From Pseudoalteromonas luteoviolacea NCIMB 1944 (lineage in GTDB: Bacteria > Pseudomonadota > Gammaproteobacteria > Enterobacterales > Alteromonadaceae): DNA of 64,000 nucleotides. The stretch's first letter is position 1; each line of letters begins with the position of its first letter. The translations under genes were made by a program, and so were the position numbers. The stretch spans positions 103,040 to 167,039 of the forward strand of contig NZ_AUXS01000026.1 in the NCBI RefSeq assembly GCF_001625565.1, in the 5' to 3' direction. Positions 7,982 through 15,519 of the stretch are shown here, in pieces. The notes beneath the pieces were generated by a model. It was not told the origin of the DNA and did not search any database. It saw only the letters and a program-made list of their open reading frames with translations.

Positions 7982-8614
7982 CTAACTTGATTTGTTAGTA
8001 GTACCTTTCACATCTTTAACCTTTATCAGTGCCACGATGAAAATCAATGCAACAATATCAATTTGAATCCACTGTGTATTCAATGATTCCGTATACTTAT
8101 AAAAAGAAAACCCAGGTGAAAACTCAAAACCAAAAGCCAACTCTGGGCTCGTTGCATGCTTTATTGACAGGCCGATAAAACCTAACCCTGAATATTTGGC
8201 GGTTACTGAGCCTATAGAAAACCCTATAGCCTGTAGAGATTGATTGAGAATCGATAGCCAATACCATTGTGCTTTTTCTTTAACAGCTGTGTATCCAGCT
8301 ACTGCATTCAGGATAATTAGGGGGATCCCAGCTATAAGCAATAGTACTGACATTCCATTCGTAAAAGTCGATAACGCAATAACGAAAAAAATTGCAATCG
8401 CAGCTACCAATTGAAAATACCCAACAATTTGTATCTTTCGTTCAGCTAATGAAAAAGAACCTTCTTCAAGACTCTCATTCAACTGATGAATTTCTTCTTC
8501 ACGACGTTCCATTTCTTCCAAAAATGCACTGTAATTACTCGAACTTGGGTGAATGTTTTCTTTTACATCTAATAATTCAGAAATGGAATATTTTGAATAA
8601 TCTATTTTTTTCAT
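7982..8614 (-). CDS. Membrane protein with N-terminal coiled coil
   Basis: A 210-residue protein of unknown family. Residues about 30-58 form a charged, probably coiled-coil helix (MERREEEIHQLNESLEEG). Three or four hydrophobic segments follow (about 63-83, 88-110, 185-202, and a weaker one near 130-150), so the C-terminal two thirds should sit in the inner membrane with the N-terminus in the cytoplasm. It is among the larger cassettes. A TAGGCTAACTTG end lies at its 3' side and GCTAGCGCCCC, an R'-like end, at its 5' side. No enzymatic motif is visible. Confidence 0.7.
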   Translation of the reverse strand: MKKIDYSKYSISELLDVKENIHPSSSNYSAFLEEMERREEEIHQLNESLEEGSFSLAERKIQIVGYFQLVAAIAIFFVIALSTFTNGMSVLLLIAGIPLIILNAVAGYTAVKEKAQWYWLSILNQSLQAIGFSIGSVTAKYSGLGFIGLSIKHATSPELAFGFEFSPGFSFYKYTESLNTQWIQIDIVALIFIVALIKVKDVKGTTNKSS

Positions 8615-8995
8615 GTGTCTCTTGTACTGCTAGCGCCCCAATAAACTAACCGGAGAGTACCACAGCACTGTGGTAACCTCGTGCCGACCCGGCGACGCTT
8701 AATAAGTCAGCTTCATTGTATTGTACAGCATTTATCCTTCGATGCGGATAATCTTACCTGAACATGAGATGGTGAGCCCTTTTTGTGCTTATGCCCCAAT
8801 CAACTATTTCCTAGCGGTTCTCTCCTGAATCAGTCAGGAATAGCATGACATCTATTCGCTTTAAGCTGTCCCAAATTGCTATAGTAAGTTTGTGACTGTC
8901 CCACCATGTTCTTTCCCACCATGTTCTTTCCCACCATGTTCTTTCCCACCATGTTCTTTCCCACCATGTTCTTCCATCATGTTTTAAGCAATTTG
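8615..8995. other. Unexplained gene-free stretch with palindrome and tandem repeat
   Basis: It has no open gene and no usual attC core. It contains an 18-bp palindrome (TACCACAGCACTGTGGTA, 8658-8675), a GC-rich patch (GTGCCGACCCGGCGACG), CTGAATCAGTCAG near 8827, a REP-like copy (8889-8903) and a 15-bp tandem repeat (8900-8974). It could be the scar of an unrecognised insertion. Confidence 0.5.
8900..8974 (+). repeat. 15-bp tandem repeat, five copies
   Basis: CCCACCATGTTCTTT is repeated at 8900, 8915, 8930, 8945 and 8960, the last copy imperfect. The array begins inside the REP-like motif at 8889-8903, as if REP sequence had been amplified. Confidence 0.85.
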
Positions 8996-9367
8996 TTATG
9001 TTTCACATTTTTGCAGCTCTAGCTCATCTATTAACTGCTGCCTGTATTCTAAAATAACCTCTTTCGGAATGTGGAAAATTTCACAATGGTTTTTATCAGG
9101 CTCTTGCATTGGATAAGCTCCCTGTCCAACCATGTGCCCACACCCACCACCTATGTCTTTTCCTAACCCTTTCAAAGTACATTCTGATACAGCCTTCCAG
9201 TAAGTATTATTGTATGCTGATTCTTTACACTCTTTGTATGAACGATTAAGCTCTCTGGATTCTTTTACTATGTCTGTTCTCTTTTTCTTGTACTCATCGT
9301 TATCTAAGCAACTGCCCACGGCAAAACTTGAAAAGCAGACCAAGAGAAAGAATGTAGAAAATTTCAT
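8996..9367 (-). CDS. Exported cysteine-rich hypothetical protein
   Basis: A 123-residue protein with a cleavable signal peptide (about residues 1-18, ending AVG). The mature part has several cysteines (SCLDN, YKECKES, SECTLKG, GGGCGHM, NHCEIF, QKCET), suggesting disulfide bonds in the periplasm. A charged helical region (YKKKRTDIVKESRELNRSYKE) is followed by a Gly-rich loop. The family is not recognised. The TAA stop forms part of the TAACAA R'' end, the normal gene-to-attC junction in this array. Confidence 0.65.
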   Translation of the reverse strand: MKFSTFFLLVCFSSFAVGSCLDNDEYKKKRTDIVKESRELNRSYKECKESAYNNTYWKAVSECTLKGLGKDIGGGCGHMVGQGAYPMQEPDKNHCEIFHIPKEVILEYRQQLIDELELQKCET

Positions 9368-9382
9368 ATAATTACCCTTGAA

Positions 9383-9488
9383 GCATAAGCCGTATTAAAC
9401 GGTTAAGCATTAGTTGGCTAAAATGTGATGCGAAGCGAAACTGAGCCAAGCTTTAACAGTCTCGCGCTAAATTGGTTTGTTATAAGTA
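9383..9488 (-). repeat. attC site
   Basis: Arms TTGGCTAAAA / GAGCCAAGC surround GTGATGCGAAGCG. The R'' end TTTGTTATAAG joins the gene at 9490. Confidence 0.7.
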
Positions 9489-9489
9489 T

Positions 9490-9852
9490 TTACTCAAATA
9501 GTACAAAAACTCTTTTATTTAAATGAGACTGATAAGCATATTTTAATTCTAATAAGTGACCAGCTAAATCCATATCATTAACATTAGTATTTACCCATGA
9601 TTTCTCATTCGACCAGTAAACAGCAGCACTCTTCAATTGTTCATCATCAATACAGCTCAACTCATTAGAAAAACTCGTTGGTAATATCCAAAGGTTGTTG
9701 CTTAGAATAGTGGCTGAACATTTAAAGCAACCAAGTAAATCACTGATTTGTGCTTTGCTAAAACGTCCACCACCAAGAATTGAATTTTCAGGAATTCCCT
9801 CAAAACTATTTAGAACGCAACCTTCATTTTCTGCGAAAAATGTAACGTCCAC
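9490..9852 (-). CDS. Hypothetical cassette protein
   Basis: A 120-residue soluble acidic protein without signal or membrane segments. Visible blocks are MDVTFFAENEGCVLNSFEG, GGRFSKAQISDLLGCFKCS and LAGHLLELKYAYQSHL. It has four cysteines and several Trp residues. The size and the fully intracellular character fit the unknown accessory cassettes of the array. Family not recognised; no function is proposed. ATG at 9852 follows AAGGAGCTAGTG, a good Shine-Dalgarno. Confidence 0.65.
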   Translation of the reverse strand: MDVTFFAENEGCVLNSFEGIPENSILGGGRFSKAQISDLLGCFKCSATILSNNLWILPTSFSNELSCIDDEQLKSAAVYWSNEKSWVNTNVNDMDLAGHLLELKYAYQSHLNKRVFVLFE

Positions 9853-9870
9853 ACTAGCTCCTTAAGGTAT

Positions 9871-9968
9871 TTATAACGCTCGCATAAGTAGCATAAAATA
9901 CTTGATTATAATTAATAAAGAATGAGCACAAACCAAACTTTTTACGTCAATCCTTGATACGTTTGTGA
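9871..9968 (-). repeat. attC site
   Basis: TTATAACGCTCGC forms the R' side, AAGAATGAGCACAAACCAAAC the core, and ACGTTTGTGAAC the R'' side. Confidence 0.6.
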
Positions 9969-9975
9969 ACTGTAC

Positions 9976-10548
9976 TCAAAACCTAATACTATCGCTTTTT
10001 TTTTGTATTTTATAACCCGTTGGCTCTTTTTCTTTGGCGCTTCGATTGTCATTGTATTCAACACCATGATATTCACCACTATGGCCTGTTATTACTATTT
10101 TACCAGAATCTAACCACAGCATTACTCTTTTAGCTTCTTCAATTATCTGTGGGTAAAAATCATCAACCTTCCCATTGAAGTCATCTGAGCAAGTTAAACC
10201 AAGTCCATAACCTAAACCGAGGTTATCCATAAAACCGAAACCTTCACAATATAGGTCATAACATTGCTCGACATATTTATGAACATCGTTTGGTTTCTCA
10301 ATAATTTTACAAAGAGCATTACGAATACTCCAATCATAATATTTACCCATAGAAAAGTACTTTGATAGCACTTTTTGAGCTTCATATAGACCTGATGCCG
10401 TTTTGTAATTTATTGAAATTATTTCGAGATAATCATCAGAACTTAGAGTCTGTTCGAGTGCAGTTTCCGAGTACACCCAACTCTCGAATGTGGACAACTC
10501 GATTTCTTTGGATACCAATTTATAGAAAGTTAATTCGACGGGGTGCAA
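9976..10548 (-). CDS. Hypothetical protein, immunity-like character
   Basis: A 190-residue soluble protein. The N-terminal part (LVSKEIELSTFESWVYSETA, then DDYLEIISINYK) resembles small acidic proteins found beside polymorphic toxins as immunity factors; this is a recollection of a pattern, not a confirmed family. The middle contains a Gly-rich stretch (DNLGLGYGLGL) and the end a basic segment (KIQKKSDS). No signal peptide. Start ATG at 10548; AGAGAC lies upstream. It is flanked by clean attC sites on both sides. Confidence 0.65.
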   Translation of the reverse strand: MHPVELTFYKLVSKEIELSTFESWVYSETALEQTLSSDDYLEIISINYKTASGLYEAQKVLSKYFSMGKYYDWSIRNALCKIIEKPNDVHKYVEQCYDLYCEGFGFMDNLGLGYGLGLTCSDDFNGKVDDFYPQIIEEAKRVMLWLDSGKIVITGHSGEYHGVEYNDNRSAKEKEPTGYKIQKKSDSIRF

Positions 10549-10565
10549 ACAAGTCTCTCCATACT

Positions 10566-10666
10566 GCTAACGCCTCACTTAACCGGCGTAAATAGCACAC
10601 TAAACTAAGCGACAAAGGAGCGCAAGCTTGCAGTGTTGCAACCATTGTTTAATTAACTTGTTATAT
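10566..10666 (-). repeat. attC site
   Basis: CTAACGCC R' end; core AAGCGACAAAGGAGCGCAAGC; ACTTGTTATA R'' end. One of the clearest copies. Confidence 0.8.
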
Positions 10667-10669
10667 GAC

Positions 10670-10987
10670 TTATTCACCAGTGTAGTTTTTGAATATAGTT
10701 TCGAGAGAAATTGAGTTTGGATATTTTTGATCAAAACTACGATAGTACAGTTTTATATATTCTTCAGTTGAGCAAAATGGTTGTGATATTTGAGCTGGCG
10801 TATTGTGAATAGCATCCATTAAATCTGCAACTAGCTGTGAATCTAAAGAGTTCGACCGCTTAAATAGACTAAACAGTGAAGAGTTTTTCGAACTTGTAGC
10901 TTGATAGCCTAGAAAACGGAGGTGAATTGTCACTTGAGCAATAACCTCTAAATGAGCTAGGGCTTCTTTACTTAAACCTGAATCCAA
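10670..10987 (-). CDS. Hypothetical cassette protein
   Basis: A 105-residue soluble protein, mostly helical (LSKEALAHLEVIAQVTIHLRFLGY; DSQLVADLMDAIHNTPAQ). It has a serine-rich middle (SSKNSSLFSLFKRSNS). No signal peptide, no membrane segment and no recognisable motif. The stop lies directly beside the R'' end of the downstream attC boundary. Family unknown. Confidence 0.6.
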   Translation of the reverse strand: MDSGLSKEALAHLEVIAQVTIHLRFLGYQATSSKNSSLFSLFKRSNSLDSQLVADLMDAIHNTPAQISQPFCSTEEYIKLYYRSFDQKYPNSISLETIFKNYTGE

Positions 10988-11002
10988 TATTTAACCTCAA
11001 TT

Positions 11003-11118
11003 GCCATATAACACTTGCAGCATGGACAAATTTTATTGGATTGGTTTTTGCCCGCTAAGCGGGTTAGCAAAAAGCGACACAGCAAAATTTGTCCGATGAC
11101 TGCACTTGTTAGGCTATG
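11003..11118 (-). repeat. attC site, long-arm type
   Basis: Arms GACAAATTTTATTGGATTGG / GCAAAATTTGTCC pair around a GC-rich inner hairpin (CCCGCTAAGCGGG). CACTTGTTAGG forms the R'' end. It differs from the common type and resembles the site at 21183-21288. Confidence 0.75.
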
Positions 11119-11119
11119 A

Positions 11120-11359
11120 TTACCAATAATATATATGCGGCTTAGAATTCCCCAACGGAAAAGCTATTCCATCGGGATCTTGGCCTTTTAAAATGGCGTG
11201 ACATAACCTTTGATTTTCTCTCCTACGAGGTTTCGTCATATATAATTTTATCCACCACTTTGGAGTTTGACACAACCAATATGACGATTCAGGCCCCGTA
11301 TATTTTCTTTTTATTTGACCGTTTGAATTACGATCTAATGTCTTATTTTTAATAGACAC
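11120..11359 (-). CDS. Small basic hypothetical protein
   Basis: A 79-residue basic protein rich in Trp, Lys and Arg (YWLCQTPKWWIKLYMTKPRRRENQRLCHAILKGQDPDG). Two cysteines and the clustered basic residues could suit nucleic-acid binding, but no known fold is recognised. It may be shorter than drawn. The stop abuts the attC at 11003-11118. Confidence 0.55.
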   Translation of the reverse strand: MSIKNKTLDRNSNGQIKRKYTGPESSYWLCQTPKWWIKLYMTKPRRRENQRLCHAILKGQDPDGIAFPLGNSKPHIYYW

Positions 11360-11440
11360 ACTACATCCTCTAGCTTTAAGTTAGCTAAAAGATGTCTTTT
11401 TCAAAGTATCCGAAAGTTTTATACATTTTCACAATTCTCT

Positions 11441-11481
11441 ACTAAGAGTCTCATGCCGCACTAAGGTATGAGACTCTTAGT
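11441..11481 (-). terminator. 14-bp stem hairpin, possible terminator
   Basis: ACTAAGAGTCTCAT (11441-11454) pairs exactly with 11468-11481. On the plus strand it is followed by AAAAAT, on the minus strand by AGAGAATTG, so terminator function is uncertain. Confidence 0.45.
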
Positions 11482-11609
11482 AAAAATATCACAAGTTGTG
11501 GATCACTCTAACACAGTCTGTTCAAGCTTGTACCCAAATATTCTCAGTCCAACCTTGTCCATCTCGACCTCAAAACACCCGAACATACTCAAATACTCTA
11601 ATGTTGGCG

Positions 11610-11819
11610 TTAGGTCCTGCATTTTGTATTGAGTTGGTGCATTTTCACATGGCTAAAACTCAACCCTATGAGGTAGCAACAGCCATTCATGCGCCTGAAT
11701 TCAAAAGGACCATTCAAAGCACCGCAATCACCAATAGAATTGTCACCAAGTTGTTCTACACTATGAACAAAACCACTACGGCATTGCTGTTCACATACAA
11801 GCTTCCACATACAATGCAC
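11610..11819 (-). CDS. Doubtful 69-residue Cys-rich cassette ORF
   Basis: The frame encodes 69 residues with six cysteines and ends with a TAA that overlaps an ACCTAAC (R''-like) motif, the same junction geometry as real genes in the array. There is no clear ribosome site and no recognisable family. It may be spurious; a plus-strand frame covers the same bases. Confidence 0.25.
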   Translation of the reverse strand: MHCMWKLVCEQQCRSGFVHSVEQLGDNSIGDCGALNGPFEFRRMNGCCYLIGLSFSHVKMHQLNTKCRT

Positions 11820-11932
11820 TATTTCTAAGCTCTAGTCATTAACAACCCCAAACAATTTTCTCCATTTCGAATTGGATATACACTTGTACGAAAATTTATC
11901 TATCTTTTTATCTAACAAGGTATTTCCCCATA

Positions 11933-12033
11933 GCCCTAACACCTAGCTTAACCCGAGCAAAATAGCAGACTGAAACTAGCGACGATAGAACACTAGCCTG
12001 CAATTTTACGCCCTTTTACTTGATACGCTTGCT
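11933..12033 (-). repeat. attC site
   Basis: CCTAACACC R' end, ACTAGCGACGATAGAACACTAGCC core, and a weaker CTTGCTATG R'' end. Confidence 0.7.
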
Positions 12034-12316
12034 ATGTGGCTTCGCTACGGATTGAACTATATCTATCAACATGACGATGATTCATTAATTTCGCCGCATT
12101 AATTAAATGAGTCCAAAACTGTTTAGATTGAAGGCCATTATCAACGATTACACCACCTAGTTCTTCCATGGCTAATAATAACTCGTTGTGACTAATGTAA
12201 GTTAAAAAACCTTTCTCACAATAACCGTTACCTGACTCGATGACATCTTCTGGTAATAGAGCATAAGCAGCCATTATCTCTGCTTTAGTTAATCTCCACT
12301 TTTCGTATTTGTCCAT
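12032..12316 (-). CDS. Hypothetical cassette protein
   Basis: A 94-residue soluble, helical protein (MDKYEKWRLTKAEIMAAYALLPEDVIES; HNELLLAMEELGGVIVDNG; FWTHLINAAKLMNHRHVDRY). The C-terminal histidine cluster is unusual, but no metal site can be assigned. Family not recognised. ATG at 12316 is preceded by GGAGATATC, a convincing Shine-Dalgarno at correct spacing. Confidence 0.65.
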   Translation of the reverse strand: MDKYEKWRLTKAEIMAAYALLPEDVIESGNGYCEKGFLTYISHNELLLAMEELGGVIVDNGLQSKQFWTHLINAAKLMNHRHVDRYSSIRSEAT

Positions 12317-12334
12317 GATATCTCCAAAGACACA

Positions 12335-12433
12335 TATCGGCTCGCCTAAACAGCGAAAAATGCTTGGCTAAAATGAGCAACGAAGGAGTGCAAGCCAAAC
12401 GTTTTGCATCAACCGCTTGAAGCGTTTGTTATA
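12335..12433 (-). repeat. attC site
   Basis: Core GAGCAACGAAGGAGTGCAAGCC with TTGGCTAAAA / GCCAAACG arms. The R'' end GTTTGTTATA meets the stop at 12435. Confidence 0.7.
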
Positions 12434-12434
12434 T

Positions 12435-12854
12435 TTACACGACGCCTACAAAGGATAAAACCAGAAACAAAACAATGGTGAACAATATGGAAAATAGCGG
12501 CACTTTATATTGCCTGTATGTCCTTGCATCGCCTGCTGTAGTCAGCATATACAGCAGCTTTGACGTATTACTTACCTTCTTATTATCTATATTGTTACCA
12601 GAAACTACCTTGTGTACTTTCCAGGATACAAAACTGCCGCCATAACCCTTTACATCTGACGTTAGCTCAGTTCTGTGTTTCTCGATATTTTCTTCGTTTA
12701 GCTTGATAAGTTTGGTAATGCGAAGTTGATATCTGCCATTGCCTAATTCTTTTACAGTCTTTTCGGCGAAATCAGTTCTTTCATGAACTTTTTTGAACGC
12801 ACCACGAAGTGCGATTAACGTAGAAAACTCAAAAATAAAAACCACAGATTGCAT
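12435..12854 (-). CDS. Hypothetical tail-anchored protein
   Basis: A 139-residue protein taken from the ATG at 12854, which has AAGAG seven bases upstream (an in-frame GTG/ATG further up lacks this). The soluble part has TVKELGNGRYQLRITKLIK and ends with a GYGGSFVSWKV stretch, faintly like the GGxYDGWE ending of RraB-type RNase E inhibitors; this is a weak resemblance. The last 20 residues (FSILFTIVLFLVLSFVGVV) form one membrane helix, so it is probably anchored by its C-terminus. Confidence 0.6.
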   Translation of the reverse strand: MQSVVFIFEFSTLIALRGAFKKVHERTDFAEKTVKELGNGRYQLRITKLIKLNEENIEKHRTELTSDVKGYGGSFVSWKVHKVVSGNNIDNKKVSNTSKLLYMLTTAGDARTYRQYKVPLFSILFTIVLFLVLSFVGVV

Positions 12855-12889
12855 TGTGTTCTCTTGAAGTATCACTGATTCTTTTTCCC

Positions 12890-12978
12890 TTGCACCCTAC
12901 CTGATTTAAATACAACACCGCTGCGGGGGCCAAAACCAGAATAAAGCGGCGTTTTGAGATTCGGTGCCTTTACTTGTT
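12890..12978 (-). repeat. attC site, GC-rich variant
   Basis: CACCGCTGCGGGGGCC / AAAGCGGCGTTTT arms; ACTTGTTAAG R'' end overlapping the next stop. Confidence 0.55.
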
Positions 12979-13434
12979 AAGTTCTGGTACTTTATAGACA
13001 TAATTACCAACACCAATTCTCATGCAATCATTGAAGTCTTCTGGCTCGGATCCAGTATATATTGATTGCAGAATTAGGGTTTTATCTGGAACATCTTTGA
13101 AGCTTAATTCGAAACCATGGCCATTCCACGCCTCACCGATTTGCCTAACCTCAACGACTTCAAAACCTATGAATTGCTCTAACATTGGAAGCCTACAAAC
13201 GCAACGTCCTTCATTGGAGCTTTCTTCTTGAAACTGTTCGAGACTGCGTTTAAAACCCATAACCTCTGAGCCAACAAGACCATGCACTGAGTACCAAACA
13301 CCATCAAATAGAAGATGAACAACATTTATTTCATCCGCGACAACATTAGCTAAAGCCGAATCAAGCCTTAACCCTTTAATGGATTCCAGATCTGATGATC
13401 CTTCTTTAATTATTTTCTTGTAATCGTATTCCAT
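12970..13434 (-). CDS. Hypothetical protein, related to the one at 22314-22712
   Basis: A 154-residue soluble acidic protein. Its first half contains DEINVVHLLFDGVWYSVHG, which parallels EANVVYLNVGNTWYRLYF in the cassette protein at 22314-22712. Both then have a strand-rich half ending in a C-terminal region with a conserved E-V-x-x-I pattern. The two look like divergent members of one cassette family, possibly immunity-type, but no named family is recognised. No signal peptide. ATG at 13434. Confidence 0.6.
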   Translation of the reverse strand: MEYDYKKIIKEGSSDLESIKGLRLDSALANVVADEINVVHLLFDGVWYSVHGLVGSEVMGFKRSLEQFQEESSNEGRCVCRLPMLEQFIGFEVVEVRQIGEAWNGHGFELSFKDVPDKTLILQSIYTGSEPEDFNDCMRIGVGNYVYKVPELNK

Positions 13435-13447
13435 ACTCGATTGTACC

Positions 13448-13560
13448 TAATACCCCAAACACGGGAATTTTGATAATTAAAACTGAAGGTTACACCTAAA
13501 CCTCTGACTTTTAAACAACAAAAAGCACGCAAAAACATGTCCCGTGATTTGGTTTGTTAT
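13448..13560 (-). repeat. attC-like site
   Basis: ACACGGGAATTTT / CATGTCCCGTG arms with TTTGTTATG at the R'' end. The arms are divergent from the common type. Confidence 0.5.
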
Positions 13561-13991
13561 GTACGACGCTTAAACATCCAAAGAGCAAACATAGCTACAC
13601 CCATGAAAAGAATGGCGACTGATGAAGTCCTTGAATCACTGCGGGCCTCGGACGATGTTAAATACGATTTGCCGGAAATATTCGCACCAACTACCTTACC
13701 ATTACGACTAATATAAAGCTTAGCTAACCTACCGATAAATGATTGAGCAACCTTTTCATTGCGGCAGCCTGTAGAGTCTTTAAATGATTTGGGTAAGGAG
13801 AACACGTCTTCAGAATTAGTTAGCTTCAAACGAGCAGAAGACTTTCTTGGACACTCCAAGACCAGAACGGTTCCTTCCGCGACTCGCTCAACTGTATAAG
13901 CAGTGTTTGTGTTATTAGTCAGTCCATTTATACCAGAGAACATACACAAAAAGGAAAACAGCAAAACTATTACCTGAGCTGATTTAGTCAT
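13557..13991 (-). CDS. Exported protein with C-terminal membrane anchor
   Basis: A 144-residue protein counted from the ATG at 13991. The longer open frame begins inside the upstream repeat, and only the internal start places the signal peptide (MTKSAQVIVLLFSFLCMFSGING) first. The mature part contains a cysteine pair (LECPRKS and TGCRNEK) and ends with a hydrophobic helix followed by KRRT (AILFMGVAMFALWMFKRRT), a PEP-CTERM/LPXTG-like sorting tail in layout, though no signature motif is present. Function unknown. Confidence 0.6.
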   Translation of the reverse strand: MTKSAQVIVLLFSFLCMFSGINGLTNNTNTAYTVERVAEGTVLVLECPRKSSARLKLTNSEDVFSLPKSFKDSTGCRNEKVAQSFIGRLAKLYISRNGKVVGANISGKSYLTSSEARSDSRTSSVAILFMGVAMFALWMFKRRT

Positions 13992-14003
13992 AATCACCTT
14001 AGT

Positions 14004-14136
14004 ACATAACGTTTTATCTACGATACATGTCGCATAACAACAGTGTACTGTCCGCCGCAAAACAAAGGCTATTCAGATACACAATTTATTACGCTCGACA
14101 ATAACAATAATTTACGCTGAGATCACCAAAAATAGC
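14004..14136. repeat. Dispersed about 130-bp repeat, copy A
   Basis: It begins AACGTTTTATCTACGATA and runs through ATGTCGCATAACAAC, GGCTATT and ACAATAACAATAA to GATCACCAAA. It is clearly similar to copy B at 23105-23237. It sits where an attC would be expected. Confidence 0.7.
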
Positions 14137-14142
14137 AGTGAA

Positions 14143-14158
14143 TTTGTGACTGCCCACC
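14143..14158 (+). repeat. REP-like repeat
   Basis: TTTGTGACTGCCCACC, one base shorter than the usual form, followed by ATGCTC. Confidence 0.45.
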
Positions 14159-14178
14159 ATGCTCTTATAAATAGTTTG

Positions 14179-14421
14179 TTAGTTGTTTTTACAATGGTAT
14201 TTAAATAACACGAAGAGTGTGTTTATAAAAACACACCCTTGAAAAAAAATTAACCAATGAGTGCTTTCAGCTAGCGACGCTATAACTGTAATGCAAAAAA
14301 GTGAAGAGCTAATTATAACGATTACTTGTAGCCAGTAAATATACCCACATCTACCAGCTAGAAACATAGACCACCCTAACATGAAAAGTTGTGCAATGAT
14401 GAGAATTGGAGCTCCAGTCAT
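14179..14421 (-). CDS. Small membrane protein
   Basis: An 80-residue protein with three predicted transmembrane segments (about residues 4-22, 28-50 and 54-74) joined by very short loops, with a basic end (KYHCKNN). No enzymatic motif. One of six mini membrane proteins carried as cassettes in this array. Family not recognised. ATG at 14421. Confidence 0.6.
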   Translation of the reverse strand: MTGAPILIIAQLFMLGWSMFLAGRCGYIYWLQVIVIISSSLFCITVIASLAESTHWLIFFQGCVFINTLFVLFKYHCKNN

Positions 14422-14432
14422 TTACGAACACC

Positions 14433-14522
14433 CAACGCCGCAATATGAGGCGTTAAATTCGCGAAGAATGAGCGCCAGCCAAAGCTTTAGACATCCCACA
14501 CATCATTACCGTGTTAAACATA
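14433..14522 (-). repeat. attC site
   Basis: CCAACGCCGC R' end, AAGAATGAGCGCCAGCC core, CCGTGTTAAAC R'' end. Confidence 0.6.
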
Positions 14523-14536
14523 AACATCAATTGCGC

Positions 14537-14986
14537 TTACTTTGAATCTGGTAGTCTTGGAGGTGGTGGCGGAGCAACCTCCGCTGGCTCGAAAGCAAGA
14601 AGTTCTTTCAGTTTATAGACGTTCCAATTTGCGCAAAAAATAACAGTGGACCTATCTTTTTTTGTAGTATTGTAAGACAGTATAATCTCAGTATCATTAA
14701 TGTGCTTTTTAGCAATACTTAAATATGAACTGTAGTACTCGCCTACATAGTTGTGATCGTCACGTATATCTAAGTTAACTATAAACTCGCCTTTTATACG
14801 TGCTGTAACACTACTTAAAAACTCATCACCTTTTTGGATTGGTGAAAGTATTTCGTATTCTATCATTTCATGCTCAGATTTATTCTGGGCTTGATGATTA
14901 ATGGCAAAAGGTGAAAAACCTTTTACATCACCACAAGCTAATATTTCAAAACTAGAAAAAATAAACAAGATTAAAAGTTTATACAT
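14537..14986 (-). CDS. Exported hypothetical protein
   Basis: A 149-residue protein from the ATG at 14986, which has AAGGAAGG directly upstream. An upstream in-frame ATG would begin inside the collapsed attC and is rejected. A signal peptide (about 1-17) ends at LAC, and Cys18 could be lipidated. The mature protein has strand-rich blocks (EYEILSPIQKGDEFLSSV; GEFIVNLDIRDDH) and a proline-rich C-terminus (APPPPPRLPDS). Family unknown. Confidence 0.65.
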   Translation of the reverse strand: MYKLLILFIFSSFEILACGDVKGFSPFAINHQAQNKSEHEMIEYEILSPIQKGDEFLSSVTARIKGEFIVNLDIRDDHNYVGEYYSSYLSIAKKHINDTEIILSYNTTKKDRSTVIFCANWNVYKLKELLAFEPAEVAPPPPPRLPDSK

Positions 14987-15001
14987 GGCCTTCCTTAAGG
15001 T

Positions 15002-15017
15002 GTAACGCCTTGTTAAG
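15002..15017 (-). repeat. Collapsed attC: R' fused to R''
   Basis: GTAACGCC is followed at once by TTGTTAAG, so the roughly 80-bp arms and loop are missing. The genes on either side are now locked together as one unit. Confidence 0.65.
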
Positions 15018-15020
15018 TGT

Positions 15021-15401
15021 CTACTCAACAGAGCTTACAGCTTTATTTTTTAGATCAACAGTATAGATATGACCCAATTCATTGGTAACTTTCAACTTAT
15101 TGCCCCAAAAATTTAGCTCGGTAGAAGTAATAAAAACATCTTGAACATCAGATTCTTGAGATTGCTCATAAGATGTTTTATATACTTGGATTCCCCATAT
15201 GGGGTTCCCTGTTTTAGTGTCTAAGACTTGTATGTATCCACCATTTTGATTAGTTCCATTTTCATGAGACCAATGTGGAACAGTATAAACATAATTGCCA
15301 GAAATGATTGGTGATACTGGCTTCGGAGCCTTGCGTTTAGCGTGGCTCGGCAGAGAAATAAGCACACTGATAATAAAGAACAGACAATATTTCGTAGACA
15401 C
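15021..15401 (-). CDS. Exported protein, PQQ-like strand repeats
   Basis: A 126-residue protein with a signal peptide (about 1-21, ending SHA). The mature part contains strand pairs like those of a beta-propeller blade (YIQVLDTKTGNPIWGIQVYK; IYTVDLKNKAVSSVE), reminiscent of PQQ/YVTN-type repeats, although only one or two blades fit. It lies directly upstream of the gene at 14537-14986 because the attC between them is collapsed. Function unknown. Confidence 0.6.
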   Translation of the reverse strand: MSTKYCLFFIISVLISLPSHAKRKAPKPVSPIISGNYVYTVPHWSHENGTNQNGGYIQVLDTKTGNPIWGIQVYKTSYEQSQESDVQDVFITSTELNFWGNKLKVTNELGHIYTVDLKNKAVSSVE

Positions 15402-15424
15402 TTAATACTCCGATATGGATTGGC

Positions 15425-15519
15425 AGCTAACGCTTTAATAATAGGCAGAAAATTGTTTGCTAAAATGTTGAGGAACGAAAATAGAAAACTGTTTTTGTCC
15501 TTATTAATTAGTTTGTTAC
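15425..15519 (-). repeat. attC site
   Basis: CTAACGCTTT R' end; core TGTTGAGGAACGAAAATAG; TAGTTTGTTAC R'' end. Confidence 0.7.

Larger units (their letters stand above)
11360..12031. other. Mostly gene-free cassette with a hairpin
   Basis: It contains a strong hairpin (11441-11481), a weak 69-codon minus-strand frame (11610-11819), a GGCGTTAGG motif at about 11604, a CTAACAAGG motif at about 11913, and then the attC at 11933-12033. The two core-like motifs face the opposite way to the others, so this may be an inverted or eroded cassette. Confidence 0.45.

Noticed and set aside
8900..8974. CRISPR array
   Set aside because: The units are contiguous 15-mers without spacers and there are no cas genes.
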